Below, in pieces: positions 1 to 8,381 of a DNA stretch of 64,000 nucleotides; the stretch's first letter is position 1; each line of letters starts with the position of its first letter. Location of the stretch: positions 1 through 64,000 of the forward strand of contig DAOULB010000045.1 in the NCBI GenBank assembly GCA_034420695.1. The letters run 5' to 3'. Both the position numbers and the translations under genes were made by a program. The stretch is from Io17-Chloro-G2 sp034420695 (GTDB lineage Bacteria; Chloroflexota; Dehalococcoidia; Lucifugimonadales; UBA3495). Below the pieces are notes generated by a model. That model made no database searches. It had not been told where the DNA came from and saw only the letters and a program-made list of their open reading frames with translations.

Positions 1-198
1 AATTCCGACAAGGTAGCGACTTCAGTGGTGCTGCCTACCGTCCACCACAGATTTACAACCTTCCCAGCCACAGTTCAAAGACAGTTCTGTCTATCGTCAA
101 AATAGGCCCACCAGCCTGCACAAATTCAAGAACTCTTACGACGCGATTCAGGTTGGTGCTATGACTCTGTATTTGTGATCCATAGGAAGGAGTGCGGC

Positions 199-1386
199 AT
201 GAGCAGAGTACGACTGCTGGTCGGCACCCGTAAGGGTGCGTTCATTCTCACGTCCGACGGGGCCCGTAAGATTTGGAAGGTCGATGGCCCTCATTTTGCC
301 GGCTGGGAAATCTATCACATGAAGGGGTCGCCGACCGAGTTGGACCGCCTCTACGCATCGCAGACTACCGACTGGTTCGGACAAATCATTCAGCGTTCCG
401 ATGATGGCGGCAAGACATGGTACCAACCTGGAAGCCCCGGCGGTGCTCCGACTGTATCCCCCGACGGCATGCCCGTGGGCGAAAGCAACAAGTTCGTCTA
501 CGACACATCATCTGGCACGGGCAAACCCCTCACTACCCATATGTGGTACGACGGCACCCAACACCCATGGGAGTTCAAGCGCGTCTGGCATCTTGAGCCA
601 TCGCTGGCCGACCCCGACACCTTGTACGCCGGAGTCGAAGATGCAGCCTTGTTCCGCTCGGTCGACGGCGGCAGGAGCTGGCAAGAGCTTGCTGGGCTGC
701 GGGGTCATAGAACTGGACCTGACTGGGCGCCGGGTGCCGGTGGTCTGTGCCTGCACACAATCCTTCTGGACCCTACCGACGCCGGTCGCATGTACGTCGC
801 CATCTCAGCTGCTGGCACCTTCCGCAGTGATGATAGCGGGATGACATGGCAGTCAATTACCAAGGGACTCCACTCTCTGTACATTCCCGACCCCACCGCC
901 GAGGTGGGCCACTGCGTGCATCGCATCGCCATGCACCCATCACGCCCTAACGTACTGTTCATGCAGAAACACTGGGATGTCGCCCGGAGCGACGATGCTG
1001 GCGAGTCGTGGTACGAGATTAGCGGCAATCTGCCCAGCGATTTTGGCTTCCCTATTGAGGTGCACTCCCACGAACCTGAGACCGTTTTCGTCGTTCCCAT
1101 CAAGAGTGATGCTGAACACTACCCGCCGGAGGGGAAGCTGAGAGTGTACCGCAGCCGCAGCGGGGGACATGAATGGGAAGCCCTGACGAAGGGTCTGCCC
1201 CAGAAGGACTGCTACATCAACGTTGTGAGGGACGCCACAAGCGTGGATAGCCTGGACCCGTGCGGAGTGTACTTCGGCACCACCGGAGGCCAGGTATATG
1301 CATCGGCTGATGGTGGAGATAGCTGGACTGCCATCGTCCGGGATTTTCCGGCGGTGCTGTCCGTCGAAGCCCAAACCCTTCCATGA
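199..1386 (+). CDS. BNR/Asp-box beta-propeller protein (sialidase/VPS10-like fold)
   Basis: The protein of 395 residues carries six Asp-box motifs of the SxDxGxTW type (RSDDGGKTW, SVDGGRSW, RSDDSGMTW, RSDDAGESW, RSRSGGHEW, SADGGDSW), which mark the turns of a beta-propeller. An in-frame ATG lies at 175, but the ATG at 199 has GGAAGGAG seven bases upstream, so I use 199. I see no signal peptide and none of the catalytic residues that would prove sialidase activity, so the substrate is unknown. The stop overlaps the start of a MoaD/ThiS-like gene by four bases, which implies translational coupling. A relative with the same fold lies at 33953-34939. Confidence 0.85.
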   Translation: MSRVRLLVGTRKGAFILTSDGARKIWKVDGPHFAGWEIYHMKGSPTELDRLYASQTTDWFGQIIQRSDDGGKTWYQPGSPGGAPTVSPDGMPVGESNKFVYDTSSGTGKPLTTHMWYDGTQHPWEFKRVWHLEPSLADPDTLYAGVEDAALFRSVDGGRSWQELAGLRGHRTGPDWAPGAGGLCLHTILLDPTDAGRMYVAISAAGTFRSDDSGMTWQSITKGLHSLYIPDPTAEVGHCVHRIAMHPSRPNVLFMQKHWDVARSDDAGESWYEISGNLPSDFGFPIEVHSHEPETVFVVPIKSDAEHYPPEGKLRVYRSRSGGHEWEALTKGLPQKDCYINVVRDATSVDSLDPCGVYFGTTGGQVYASADGGDSWTAIVRDFPAVLSVEAQTLP

Positions 1387-1679
1387 TTCGAGTTGTTCTA
1401 CCAAGCCATCTGCGCCGGCTGGCCCGCCTTGACTATGAGGTGGTTCTGGAAGTTGAAGGCCGTGTCACGCAACGGTCTGTTCTAGACGCCCTGGAAGCCT
1501 GCTATCCCATGCTGCGGGGGACAATCAGGGACCACGTTATGCACCAGCGCCGGCCGATGGTGCGGTTCTTTGCCTGTGGAGAAGACTGGTCTCTTAAATC
1601 CCCAGACGCCGCCTTGCCTGATGAGGTCGCAGCGGGCATCGAGCCGTTCCTTATCGTGGGGGCTATGGCTGGCGGTTGA
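1383..1679 (+). CDS. MoaD/ThiS-like small ubiquitin-fold protein
   Basis: This is a 98-residue protein with the size and pattern of the MoaD/ThiS beta-grasp family: an N-terminal hydrophobic strand (IRVVLPSHLRRLA), a central helix (VLDALEACYPMLR) and a C-terminal Gly-Gly (IVGAMAGG) at the extreme end. In this family the diglycine is adenylated and thiocarboxylated to donate sulfur. The start overlaps the propeller stop (ATGA at 1383-1386). No MoeB/ThiF, MoaE or ThiG gene is nearby, so its sulfur partner, if it has one, is unknown. The pairing with a BNR propeller suggests a joint function that I cannot name. Confidence 0.75.
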   Translation: MIRVVLPSHLRRLARLDYEVVLEVEGRVTQRSVLDALEACYPMLRGTIRDHVMHQRRPMVRFFACGEDWSLKSPDAALPDEVAAGIEPFLIVGAMAGG

Positions 1680-2087
1680 CTCTAAGCTTGGAACAGGTTT
1701 CTGCACGCCTCCCCACGTTTCTGCAAGCCTCCCATTGAACACGCCCACGGTAGCGTTGACCATCCTAACCATCGTGGAAGTGCGGTACAGGTTGGCTATT
1801 CCGTGAAGCTCCGCTGCGATATGGTTGTGCGCCACCATCATGAGGGCTGTCAGACCAATGGCTTAAATCGCTGTCGTCCCTAGATCACGGCCCCATTACA
1901 CGTCCAGCGTGATACCATCGAGAGACGACCGCTCCGCTCCTTAGAGACCCCCCTGCCTTTTCTGGAAGAGTTCTGTGTCTTCCCTTTAATCTAGGGGCCT
2001 TCTTCTGGATTCGATAGGCACCCTGCCCTTTTTAACGGCAAATTAAATGGTTTATAGTGTATTTACTCGTTTTGCAGTCGGGGCGTT
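1680..2087 (+). other. Intergenic region, no gene seen
   Basis: These 408 bases have stops in all frames and no recognisable coding similarity. The last 60 bases are AT-rich and hold a weak promoter candidate for the P450 gene. Confidence 0.5.
2031..2058 (+). promoter_or_regulatory. Weak sigma-70-like promoter candidate for the P450 gene
   Basis: TTTAAC at 2031-2036 and TATAGT at 2053-2058 are separated by 16 bases in an AT-rich stretch 30 bases before the P450 start. Both hexamers are imperfect, so this is tentative. Confidence 0.3.
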
Positions 2088-4115
2088 ATGAGTCTTTCAA
2101 CCAGCACTGTGGCGGCCAATCCACTGAGTTTGCCGGAAGAACTCGTCCTGATGCTACTCAACGAAGAGAACGGGTACTTTCACCAAGTGCCCGGATGGGA
2201 CCTGAACTGCGCCGTCGCAGGCGCCGCTCTCGCTGAACTCTCCCTCAGGTCCCGCATAGATACTGATATGCAGTCCCTGTTCCTTGTGGATAGGACCCCA
2301 ACGGGTGACCCTGCCCTGGACCCCATCCTGGCTGAAATCGCTGCTGAACCGGTCCAGCGGAACACCCAGTACTGGATCGAAAGGCTCGCTCACCACGCGG
2401 AATCGATTATTGACCTGACCTTGGACCGCTTGGTTGACCTGAAAATCCTAGAACATCACGACGGGGACTTCTGGACGCTCGCTCCCACTGCCTGGCAATC
2501 GGAGTTGTTCGATAGTTCCCAGGACGGCACTGCGGTCCAGTTCGTCAAAACTCGTATCAGTAAGGTGATTTTCAACAACGAGATTCCTGATCCAAGAGAC
2601 GTCATCATTATCTGCCTTATTAACACTTGCGACGTCTTTCGCTTCATCTTCCAGTTGGACGAGGAAATGGAGGCCCGCATCGAATTCATTTGTGGGATGG
2701 ACTTGATTGGCCGGTCCATCGCCGCTGCCGTCTCCCAGAACCTGGCAGGCCCGCTGCTTAGACGTTCCGTCCTGACCAGGAAGATACCGACGGTTTCCCT
2801 GCGCAAGATGCTGCTCAATCCCCAGCTCCGCAAAGGCAACGTTCCCGCGCTCTTCGCGGACCTTGCCGAGGAGTACGGCCCAGTGTTTCAGGTCCGCCCT
2901 CCCTTTTCCAAGCCCGTGATCTTCCTCGCCGGCCCCGGTACTAATCACTGGGTCAATCGCCGCGGGCGCATGCACCTGAGAGCCAGGGACTATTTTGCGG
3001 AGTTCGAAAAAGTGTACGGCGCAGCCGGAGTGCTGCCTTCCCTGGACGGCGCCGATCATTTCCGGCTGCGCAAGTCCCTGTCGGCGGCCTATTCCCGCAA
3101 CAGGCTGGCGGGGCAGATGGACGATCTCTACGATCGTGCGCGAAAGCATATGGCGGAGTGGAAGGTAGGGGACTCCTACTCTGCGACGCGCATGAGCCGG
3201 CTAATGATAAACGCGCAAATCTCACCCCTTATGATCGGCGTTGAATCTCAGGACATCATCGACGACCTGTTGAAGTTCAAGGAACGGGCCCTCAGCGTCC
3301 ACATCATGAAAATACTGCCCAAGTTCATGCTGAAGACCCCCGGCATGAGACGCCGCGCAAAGATCATAGAAACTCTGCTCGAACGAGTCCAGAGCGTTCA
3401 CACCCCCGCCCAGCGTGCCGGAGCGCACCGAAACCTGGTGGACGATTATTTAAGCCTGCACGCGAGCGATCCGCAGTTTGTACCCGAATCGAACCTGCCA
3501 TTCGCTTTTACCGTGGCGTTGGTAGCCAGTGCATACCTTGGCGACGCCTATAGCTTCGCCCTGTACGCCATGGCGTCGCAGCCGGAGATCTACGCCAAAA
3601 TCCAGGCTGAAGCCGACGCCCTGTTCGGCAACGGCGACCCGGATGCCGAGAACTTCACCCCGTCCACTATCGACGTCACGCACCGCTTCCTGATGGAGTG
3701 TCTTCGCATGTACCCCATCGTTCCCATGTCCATGCGGCACGTGATGAATTCGTGCGTGGTGGAGAACTACGAGCTACCGGTGGGATCGAAGGTCGTAATC
3801 GCCCAGACTGCCACGCATTACATGGAAGATGTCTTCCCCGACCCCTACACGTTCGACATCGACCGCTACCTTGCTCCGCGCAATGAGCACATCAGTCCGG
3901 GGTTCGCGCCGTACGGGCTGGGCACGCACAGATGTCTCGGCACCCGGTGGGTGGAGCTGCAGCTGGCGGTGAACGTGCTTATGGTTGCGCACTACTTCAC
4001 GCTCCAGGTGTCGCCAGCGAACTTCAAGCTCCGGTTCAACCCCCTCCCATCGATGAAGCCGAGCAGAAAGCTGAAGTTCCTCATCGCCGAGCAGAGGCGT
4101 GAGCTGCCGGGCTAG
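2088..4115 (+). CDS. GPP34-domain / cytochrome P450 fusion
   Basis: At 675 residues this is about 230 longer than a normal bacterial P450. Residues about 14-220 match the GPP34 (Golgi phosphoprotein 3, PF05719) pattern: LSLPEELVLMLL, AGAALAELSLRSRI, PTGDPALDPIL, then LDRLVDLKILE. In eukaryotic GOLPH3 this fold binds phosphoinositide membranes; bacterial roles are poorly known. Residues about 235-675 are a P450 with the ExxR motif (ECLR), the FDIDR segment and the haem loop PYGLGTHRCLG with ligand Cys616. The I-helix reads ALVASAYLGDAYS, where P450s usually have AGx(D/E)TT, so the acid-threonine pair for dioxygen activation appears absent. The substrate is unknown. It converges on the MMPL exporter with only 26 bases between. 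Confidence 0.88.
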   Translation: MSLSTSTVAANPLSLPEELVLMLLNEENGYFHQVPGWDLNCAVAGAALAELSLRSRIDTDMQSLFLVDRTPTGDPALDPILAEIAAEPVQRNTQYWIERLAHHAESIIDLTLDRLVDLKILEHHDGDFWTLAPTAWQSELFDSSQDGTAVQFVKTRISKVIFNNEIPDPRDVIIICLINTCDVFRFIFQLDEEMEARIEFICGMDLIGRSIAAAVSQNLAGPLLRRSVLTRKIPTVSLRKMLLNPQLRKGNVPALFADLAEEYGPVFQVRPPFSKPVIFLAGPGTNHWVNRRGRMHLRARDYFAEFEKVYGAAGVLPSLDGADHFRLRKSLSAAYSRNRLAGQMDDLYDRARKHMAEWKVGDSYSATRMSRLMINAQISPLMIGVESQDIIDDLLKFKERALSVHIMKILPKFMLKTPGMRRRAKIIETLLERVQSVHTPAQRAGAHRNLVDDYLSLHASDPQFVPESNLPFAFTVALVASAYLGDAYSFALYAMASQPEIYAKIQAEADALFGNGDPDAENFTPSTIDVTHRFLMECLRMYPIVPMSMRHVMNSCVVENYELPVGSKVVIAQTATHYMEDVFPDPYTFDIDRYLAPRNEHISPGFAPYGLGTHRCLGTRWVELQLAVNVLMVAHYFTLQVSPANFKLRFNPLPSMKPSRKLKFLIAEQRRELPG

Positions 4116-4141
4116 TCCGCCGTTCCCCAGCGTCTTTCCAC

Positions 4142-6625
4142 CTACGACGCGCTCGGGCCTTCTTCGTGGCGCCGGTGCACGTCTTCAATCGCCACGTCCA
4201 AGTCTTCCCACATGCGCTCCACCATGGAGCGCAGCCGCATGTTCTGGTACGCTCCCCAAACTACCATGGCGGGAAGCACAACCAGGGTGGACACAATCAG
4301 TGAATAGACGATGGTGATTGTCGCTGTGATGCCGAACTGCTGAGACGCAAGCAGCGGCGAAGCTATCAGCACTCCAAATCCGAACGCTGTCGTCAGCGCC
4401 GACCCCAACAGCGCCGAACCGGTGGTCGCCAAGGTCTGGATTGCCGCTTTCTCCGGATCGCGCAGGCGGGTGAACTCCTCCCGGTAGCGGTGAATCACGT
4501 GGATGGTGTAGTCCACCCCTATGCCGATCGATAGTGCTGTGATGATCGATGTGACCAGTGTGTATGGAATTCCCAGCAGCGCCATCGTCCCCAGAACACT
4601 TACAAGCACGAGCACGATTGGCCCCACTGCAACGACTCCCAACGCCGGCTGGCGCAGCGTAACCCAGAAGAATATGGCCAGAATGCCCAGTGCCACGGCA
4701 ATAGTGGTGCTGATGGCCTCCGTCTGACCGTCTGTAATCTGGTCCGTGACCGCCACCGAGGTGATGCTCTCCGACACCGCCGTGACCGCGCTGTCGTCGC
4801 CAAACCATAGCCCCTCGATGTCCTCTTGGAGCATCCTCGTCTGCTCCGGATTGTCCAAGAACGTTGGGAAGTGGAGCAACATCGTGTCGATGCCTTCCGG
4901 ATTGTTTATCAGGAAGCGCGTCAAGCTGGGTTCTTTCTCTATGAGCTTGTCAACGAACTCCTGCATCAGCTCCTGGTCCAACTCCACGCCCGGAGAGGCC
5001 TCCCGGAAGATCATTGCCAGCTCCGAGTCGTACTTGTCACCAGGTTCCCCGCTGTCGTTGGTCCAGTCCTGAACCAAGGCTTCATACGATCCTTGGACCG
5101 GTCCCGCCGCCGCCGGCGGACGGCGCTGTTCGTCGCCGAAGCCTGCTGTGAGGTCGTGGACATTCAAAAGCGTCCGGCTTTCTGTGACCTCCGCCTTGAT
5201 CAGCAGGCTGGCGTTCTCCGTGGAGCCGCCCACGGCGGTCTCCAGCGTGTTCATATCCTGCAACACGTTTCCGCCTCGCGGCAGGATGTCTTTGATGCTG
5301 AATTCGGACTTTAGCCCCGTCGCAGCAAACCCGAGCCCAATAGTTATCAGGATCACTACGATCAAGTAGGGCGCCGGCCGGCGCGTTACCCATCTCCCAA
5401 GCAGTTCTGCCGTCTTGGGAATGCCTGGCAATGCATTAGAAATTGGGCGGGCGGGTGGTAGAGTGCCCCGTGCCTCACGGCGGCGGTCGATGATCGTCCG
5501 CCCGGACGGAATCAGCGTCAACATTACTATCAGGCTCATGCCCACGCCCAGCCCGGCGACAATGCCGAAGTCTCCAATCACACCGATTGGCGAGAACAGT
5601 GTCGCCAACAGGCTGACGATCGTCGTGACGGCGGCCAGCGTCAGCGGGACCGTGACGTTTTGTAGACCTATCCTGACTGCCCTGGCCACCGGCTCCCCTT
5701 GCGCGCGCTGCTCTCGGTAGTGGGAGACCGTCTGGATCGCATAGTCCACCGTAAGGCTGATGATGATTACAGGCACCATCGCGGTGAGGGAGCTGGGAGG
5801 GCCGATCAGGCCCAGCGCGTTCGGCCCAAGCCAGCCCTCCGCCCCGACAATCCACACCAGAGATATGACAAGCCCTGCCAGCGTTAGCAGCGTATCCGAG
5901 ATGGTCCTGGTAAACAGCAGTAGAAGCACCGCTATCAGCAGCAGGGCCAAGCCTATCAGCGGCGCCATTCCCTCTTCAGTGGCCTTCTTGTATTCATCCT
6001 CCACTATTACAGGGGATAGGCTGCTTACTCGTAACTCTCCCTCGTCCCCGGACGCCAGCTCGTTGATCCTGTGCTCGGCGTCCCTGATTTTCTCGTCACC
6101 CGTATCCGTCAGCCTGATATTGGCAATTGCGACCGGCGTGCCGTCTGCGTCGGTCCCGGTCATCGCCTCCAGTGCTCCTTGAATTTCCGGCGTGTTGCGG
6201 GCTCCGTCGATTTCGGCCTGGGTTACGGACTCGAAGCCGTCGACACTGAGCGCTGCGCCTATCAGAGTAGCCGGTGCGGCAATGGGAATACCGGGCGCCA
6301 GCAACTCCCCCACCTTCGGGTCGGCGGCTATTGAGTCGATGAGGCTGTCCATTTGTGAAAGGCCGCCTGGCGTTAGCGCCTCTCCGCGAAAGAGCAGCGT
6401 TACGACGCTGACGTCTGCCGTATCCTCGAAGAGTTCTTCTATTTCAGCAGTCGCATCGGCAATGGCATGCCCAGGCGGAAGGAAAGCCACGTCGGCCCCC
6501 TCCGTCGGCGGCGCCCGCCGCGCTGTTCCGGCGGCCAGCACAACGGTAATGATGAGCAGTACCAAGAGCGTAAGATACGGGCGAACGGTAATCAGCCAGC
6601 TTAACCAACCAAGGAACTTACTCAT
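4142..6625 (-). CDS. MMPL/RND superfamily exporter (HAE3-like)
   Basis: This 827-residue protein has the duplicated RND plan: one N-terminal membrane helix, a large extracytoplasmic loop, a block of five or six helices, a second loop and a second block. The conserved Asp-Tyr motif of MMPL proteins appears in both halves (SLTVDYAIQTVSHYRE and GIGVDYTIHVIHRYRE). The family exports lipids, hopanoids or other hydrophobic compounds by proton antiport; the substrate here is unknown. I chose the ATG at 6625 because GGAAGAG lies six bases upstream, rather than the TTG at 6640. It is divergent from nothing close by, follows the KshA-like Rieske gene on the same strand by about 250 bases, and converges on the P450 gene. 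Confidence 0.88.
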   Translation of the reverse strand: MSKFLGWLSWLITVRPYLTLLVLLIITVVLAAGTARRAPPTEGADVAFLPPGHAIADATAEIEELFEDTADVSVVTLLFRGEALTPGGLSQMDSLIDSIAADPKVGELLAPGIPIAAPATLIGAALSVDGFESVTQAEIDGARNTPEIQGALEAMTGTDADGTPVAIANIRLTDTGDEKIRDAEHRINELASGDEGELRVSSLSPVIVEDEYKKATEEGMAPLIGLALLLIAVLLLLFTRTISDTLLTLAGLVISLVWIVGAEGWLGPNALGLIGPPSSLTAMVPVIIISLTVDYAIQTVSHYREQRAQGEPVARAVRIGLQNVTVPLTLAAVTTIVSLLATLFSPIGVIGDFGIVAGLGVGMSLIVMLTLIPSGRTIIDRRREARGTLPPARPISNALPGIPKTAELLGRWVTRRPAPYLIVVILITIGLGFAATGLKSEFSIKDILPRGGNVLQDMNTLETAVGGSTENASLLIKAEVTESRTLLNVHDLTAGFGDEQRRPPAAAGPVQGSYEALVQDWTNDSGEPGDKYDSELAMIFREASPGVELDQELMQEFVDKLIEKEPSLTRFLINNPEGIDTMLLHFPTFLDNPEQTRMLQEDIEGLWFGDDSAVTAVSESITSVAVTDQITDGQTEAISTTIAVALGILAIFFWVTLRQPALGVVAVGPIVLVLVSVLGTMALLGIPYTLVTSIITALSIGIGVDYTIHVIHRYREEFTRLRDPEKAAIQTLATTGSALLGSALTTAFGFGVLIASPLLASQQFGITATITIVYSLIVSTLVVLPAMVVWGAYQNMRLRSMVERMWEDLDVAIEDVHRRHEEGPSAS

Positions 6626-6878
6626 GGCATACTCTTCCAACCTGGAAAGCCGATAAACTCGTAGCCCGCCGTCTCCCAGCGGAGCCCGAATAAGTCATCG
6701 TATCTGGAACTCTTCTCGCCTTTACCGCCAGTCCCGCGATTCTTCATGAAACTCGCCTAGCTGGCAAGTCCGCTCCCCGCCCTGGCTCTTTCGGGCCCTT
6801 CGGTGCGAACCGTGCTTCCAGCGGCACAATTGTTCCTGAATATACCCCTCTCCGGATACCCGCAGCCGGCTTGAAGGC

Positions 6879-7955
6879 TCATCGCACGGCAATGCCCGGC
6901 TTGACCGGAGGTGGACTCCCTGCCTCCCTTGGTTCGGGATAAAACTGGGCGCAGTAGGCTCTGAAGGGCATTATCTCGCCGTCGGAACGGCTGAGACGGG
7001 GCCGGCTTTGGTATCGCTTGCGGCTCCAGATAATCACGTCCTGCAACACGTCTCCCATTTGCCATCCCGCCACGAACCAGTTCATCATGGGTGCGCGCAA
7101 CCTTACTGGGAGAAAGCTCAAGCTTGCGATCCGCCGTTTCGAGTTGCGAATCTCTCCCACCTGAGACGCCAGAGAAAGGTCGATGAGGGTCCCGTCAACC
7201 GGAGTGGCCAGTACCCAAAGACGCAAGTCCATACCGATGGTGTGCTCTCTAATTTCCACAAAGGAGTAGCCCAGCCCCAAAATGCTGGTGTTGGCCGAGA
7301 TGTCAAGAGTTATCTTGCCGACCTTGGCAACCCTCCGCGTTGTTCTGAAGTCGAAGCGGCTAACCAGTAGGTGACCGTCAATCGACAGTGACCCAACGCG
7401 GTTCACGCTGTGGTAGCCGTGAACGTAGCGAAGATGGGCCAAGTCCACCGAGTTCTCCGTCGTGTCTTGCGGATGGCCTGGAAAGCGCACGGTCCTGGTA
7501 TAAAGGTCGCTCCATCCCACCTGGTCCGGCGTCTCGGAGGGAAGACTCCATTGCGGCTCTCGCCCTCGGGCCCCCCACCACGCGAAAACCATGCCCAGGA
7601 TTTCCCGCGTTTCGAACATCTGCAGCCTCGCCGTCCTGGGAGGGTTGGCGTAGGGGGTTGCAACGCACTGGCCGGTTGCATCGTACTCAAAACCGTGGAA
7701 TGGACAGACGATCCGGCCTCCGCAGACGCGGCCACCGGCGGCGGGCCCCAAGTCGGAACCCAAGTGAGGGCAATAGGCCTCGGACACCGAAATACTCTCA
7801 TTCTCGTCGCACCAGACGATGATGTTCTCCCCCATCCAGGTCTTCTGGATGAGCTTGGCTTTCAACACCTCCCGGCGACTTTCCACGTAGTACCAACCCT
7901 CTGGAAACGGTGAAGGCAATGGAGCGTTCGGCGGGGCTTTATAGGGGGCTGCCAT
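6879..7955 (-). CDS. Rieske oxygenase, KshA-like terminal component
   Basis: This 358-residue protein has a Rieske centre at C62-x-H64-x19-C84-x2-H87 and a mononuclear iron motif with D-x2-H-x4-H (NSVDLAHLRYVH). The single alpha-subunit architecture and the C-terminal segment (WSRKRYQSRPRLSRSDG) resemble 3-ketosteroid 9-alpha-hydroxylase oxygenase components, although substrate cannot be read from sequence. GAGGAG lies nine bases before the ATG at 7955. No reductase gene is adjacent. The exporter downstream on the same strand could belong to the same transcription unit, but the gap of about 250 bases makes this uncertain. Confidence 0.85.
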   Translation of the reverse strand: MAAPYKAPPNAPLPSPFPEGWYYVESRREVLKAKLIQKTWMGENIIVWCDENESISVSEAYCPHLGSDLGPAAGGRVCGGRIVCPFHGFEYDATGQCVATPYANPPRTARLQMFETREILGMVFAWWGARGREPQWSLPSETPDQVGWSDLYTRTVRFPGHPQDTTENSVDLAHLRYVHGYHSVNRVGSLSIDGHLLVSRFDFRTTRRVAKVGKITLDISANTSILGLGYSFVEIREHTIGMDLRLWVLATPVDGTLIDLSLASQVGEIRNSKRRIASLSFLPVRLRAPMMNWFVAGWQMGDVLQDVIIWSRKRYQSRPRLSRSDGEIMPFRAYCAQFYPEPREAGSPPPVKPGIAVR

Positions 7956-8381
7956 GGTTCGGTGCTCCTCATGGGGTTTTGAGGAATGAAGTCCTTTTCT
8001 CGGGGCGGCTCAGTCCTTTACTATACCAGAACCCATTGGTTGTCCTGCCTTCGGCGCTCCACCTGGGAGCCCGCTCCTTTGGAGGAGATTCCCTGCCCGC
8101 GAGCCGGCTGGTTCGGCCCGGCCCGCCTGCTGCTCTTCGCGACGGCTTAGTAGACACCCTGGCCCGGCCGTCCGTCTGCTCCGCCGCTGCGGCGGCACAA
8201 ACTGCAACAGGTTTGTGCCAGAGTACCCGCCGCATCTGCATTCCCTCGCTGATGCCGGACGCGCCCACCCTTTCCTGTCCGTCTCCGTTGAATGACAAAA
8301 AATGAACTGCAGTCGCCTCAGCGTCCCCATGGACGATGGCAAACAAGGAACATGGGCAGGGAACATGACGATCGATGCTCT
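7956..8381. other. Intergenic region, no gene seen
   Basis: These 426 bases separate two minus-strand genes. Open frames here are short, rich in Arg/Pro/Gly and look non-coding. I see no clear promoter or hairpin beyond the ribosome-binding site of the Rieske gene. Confidence 0.5.
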
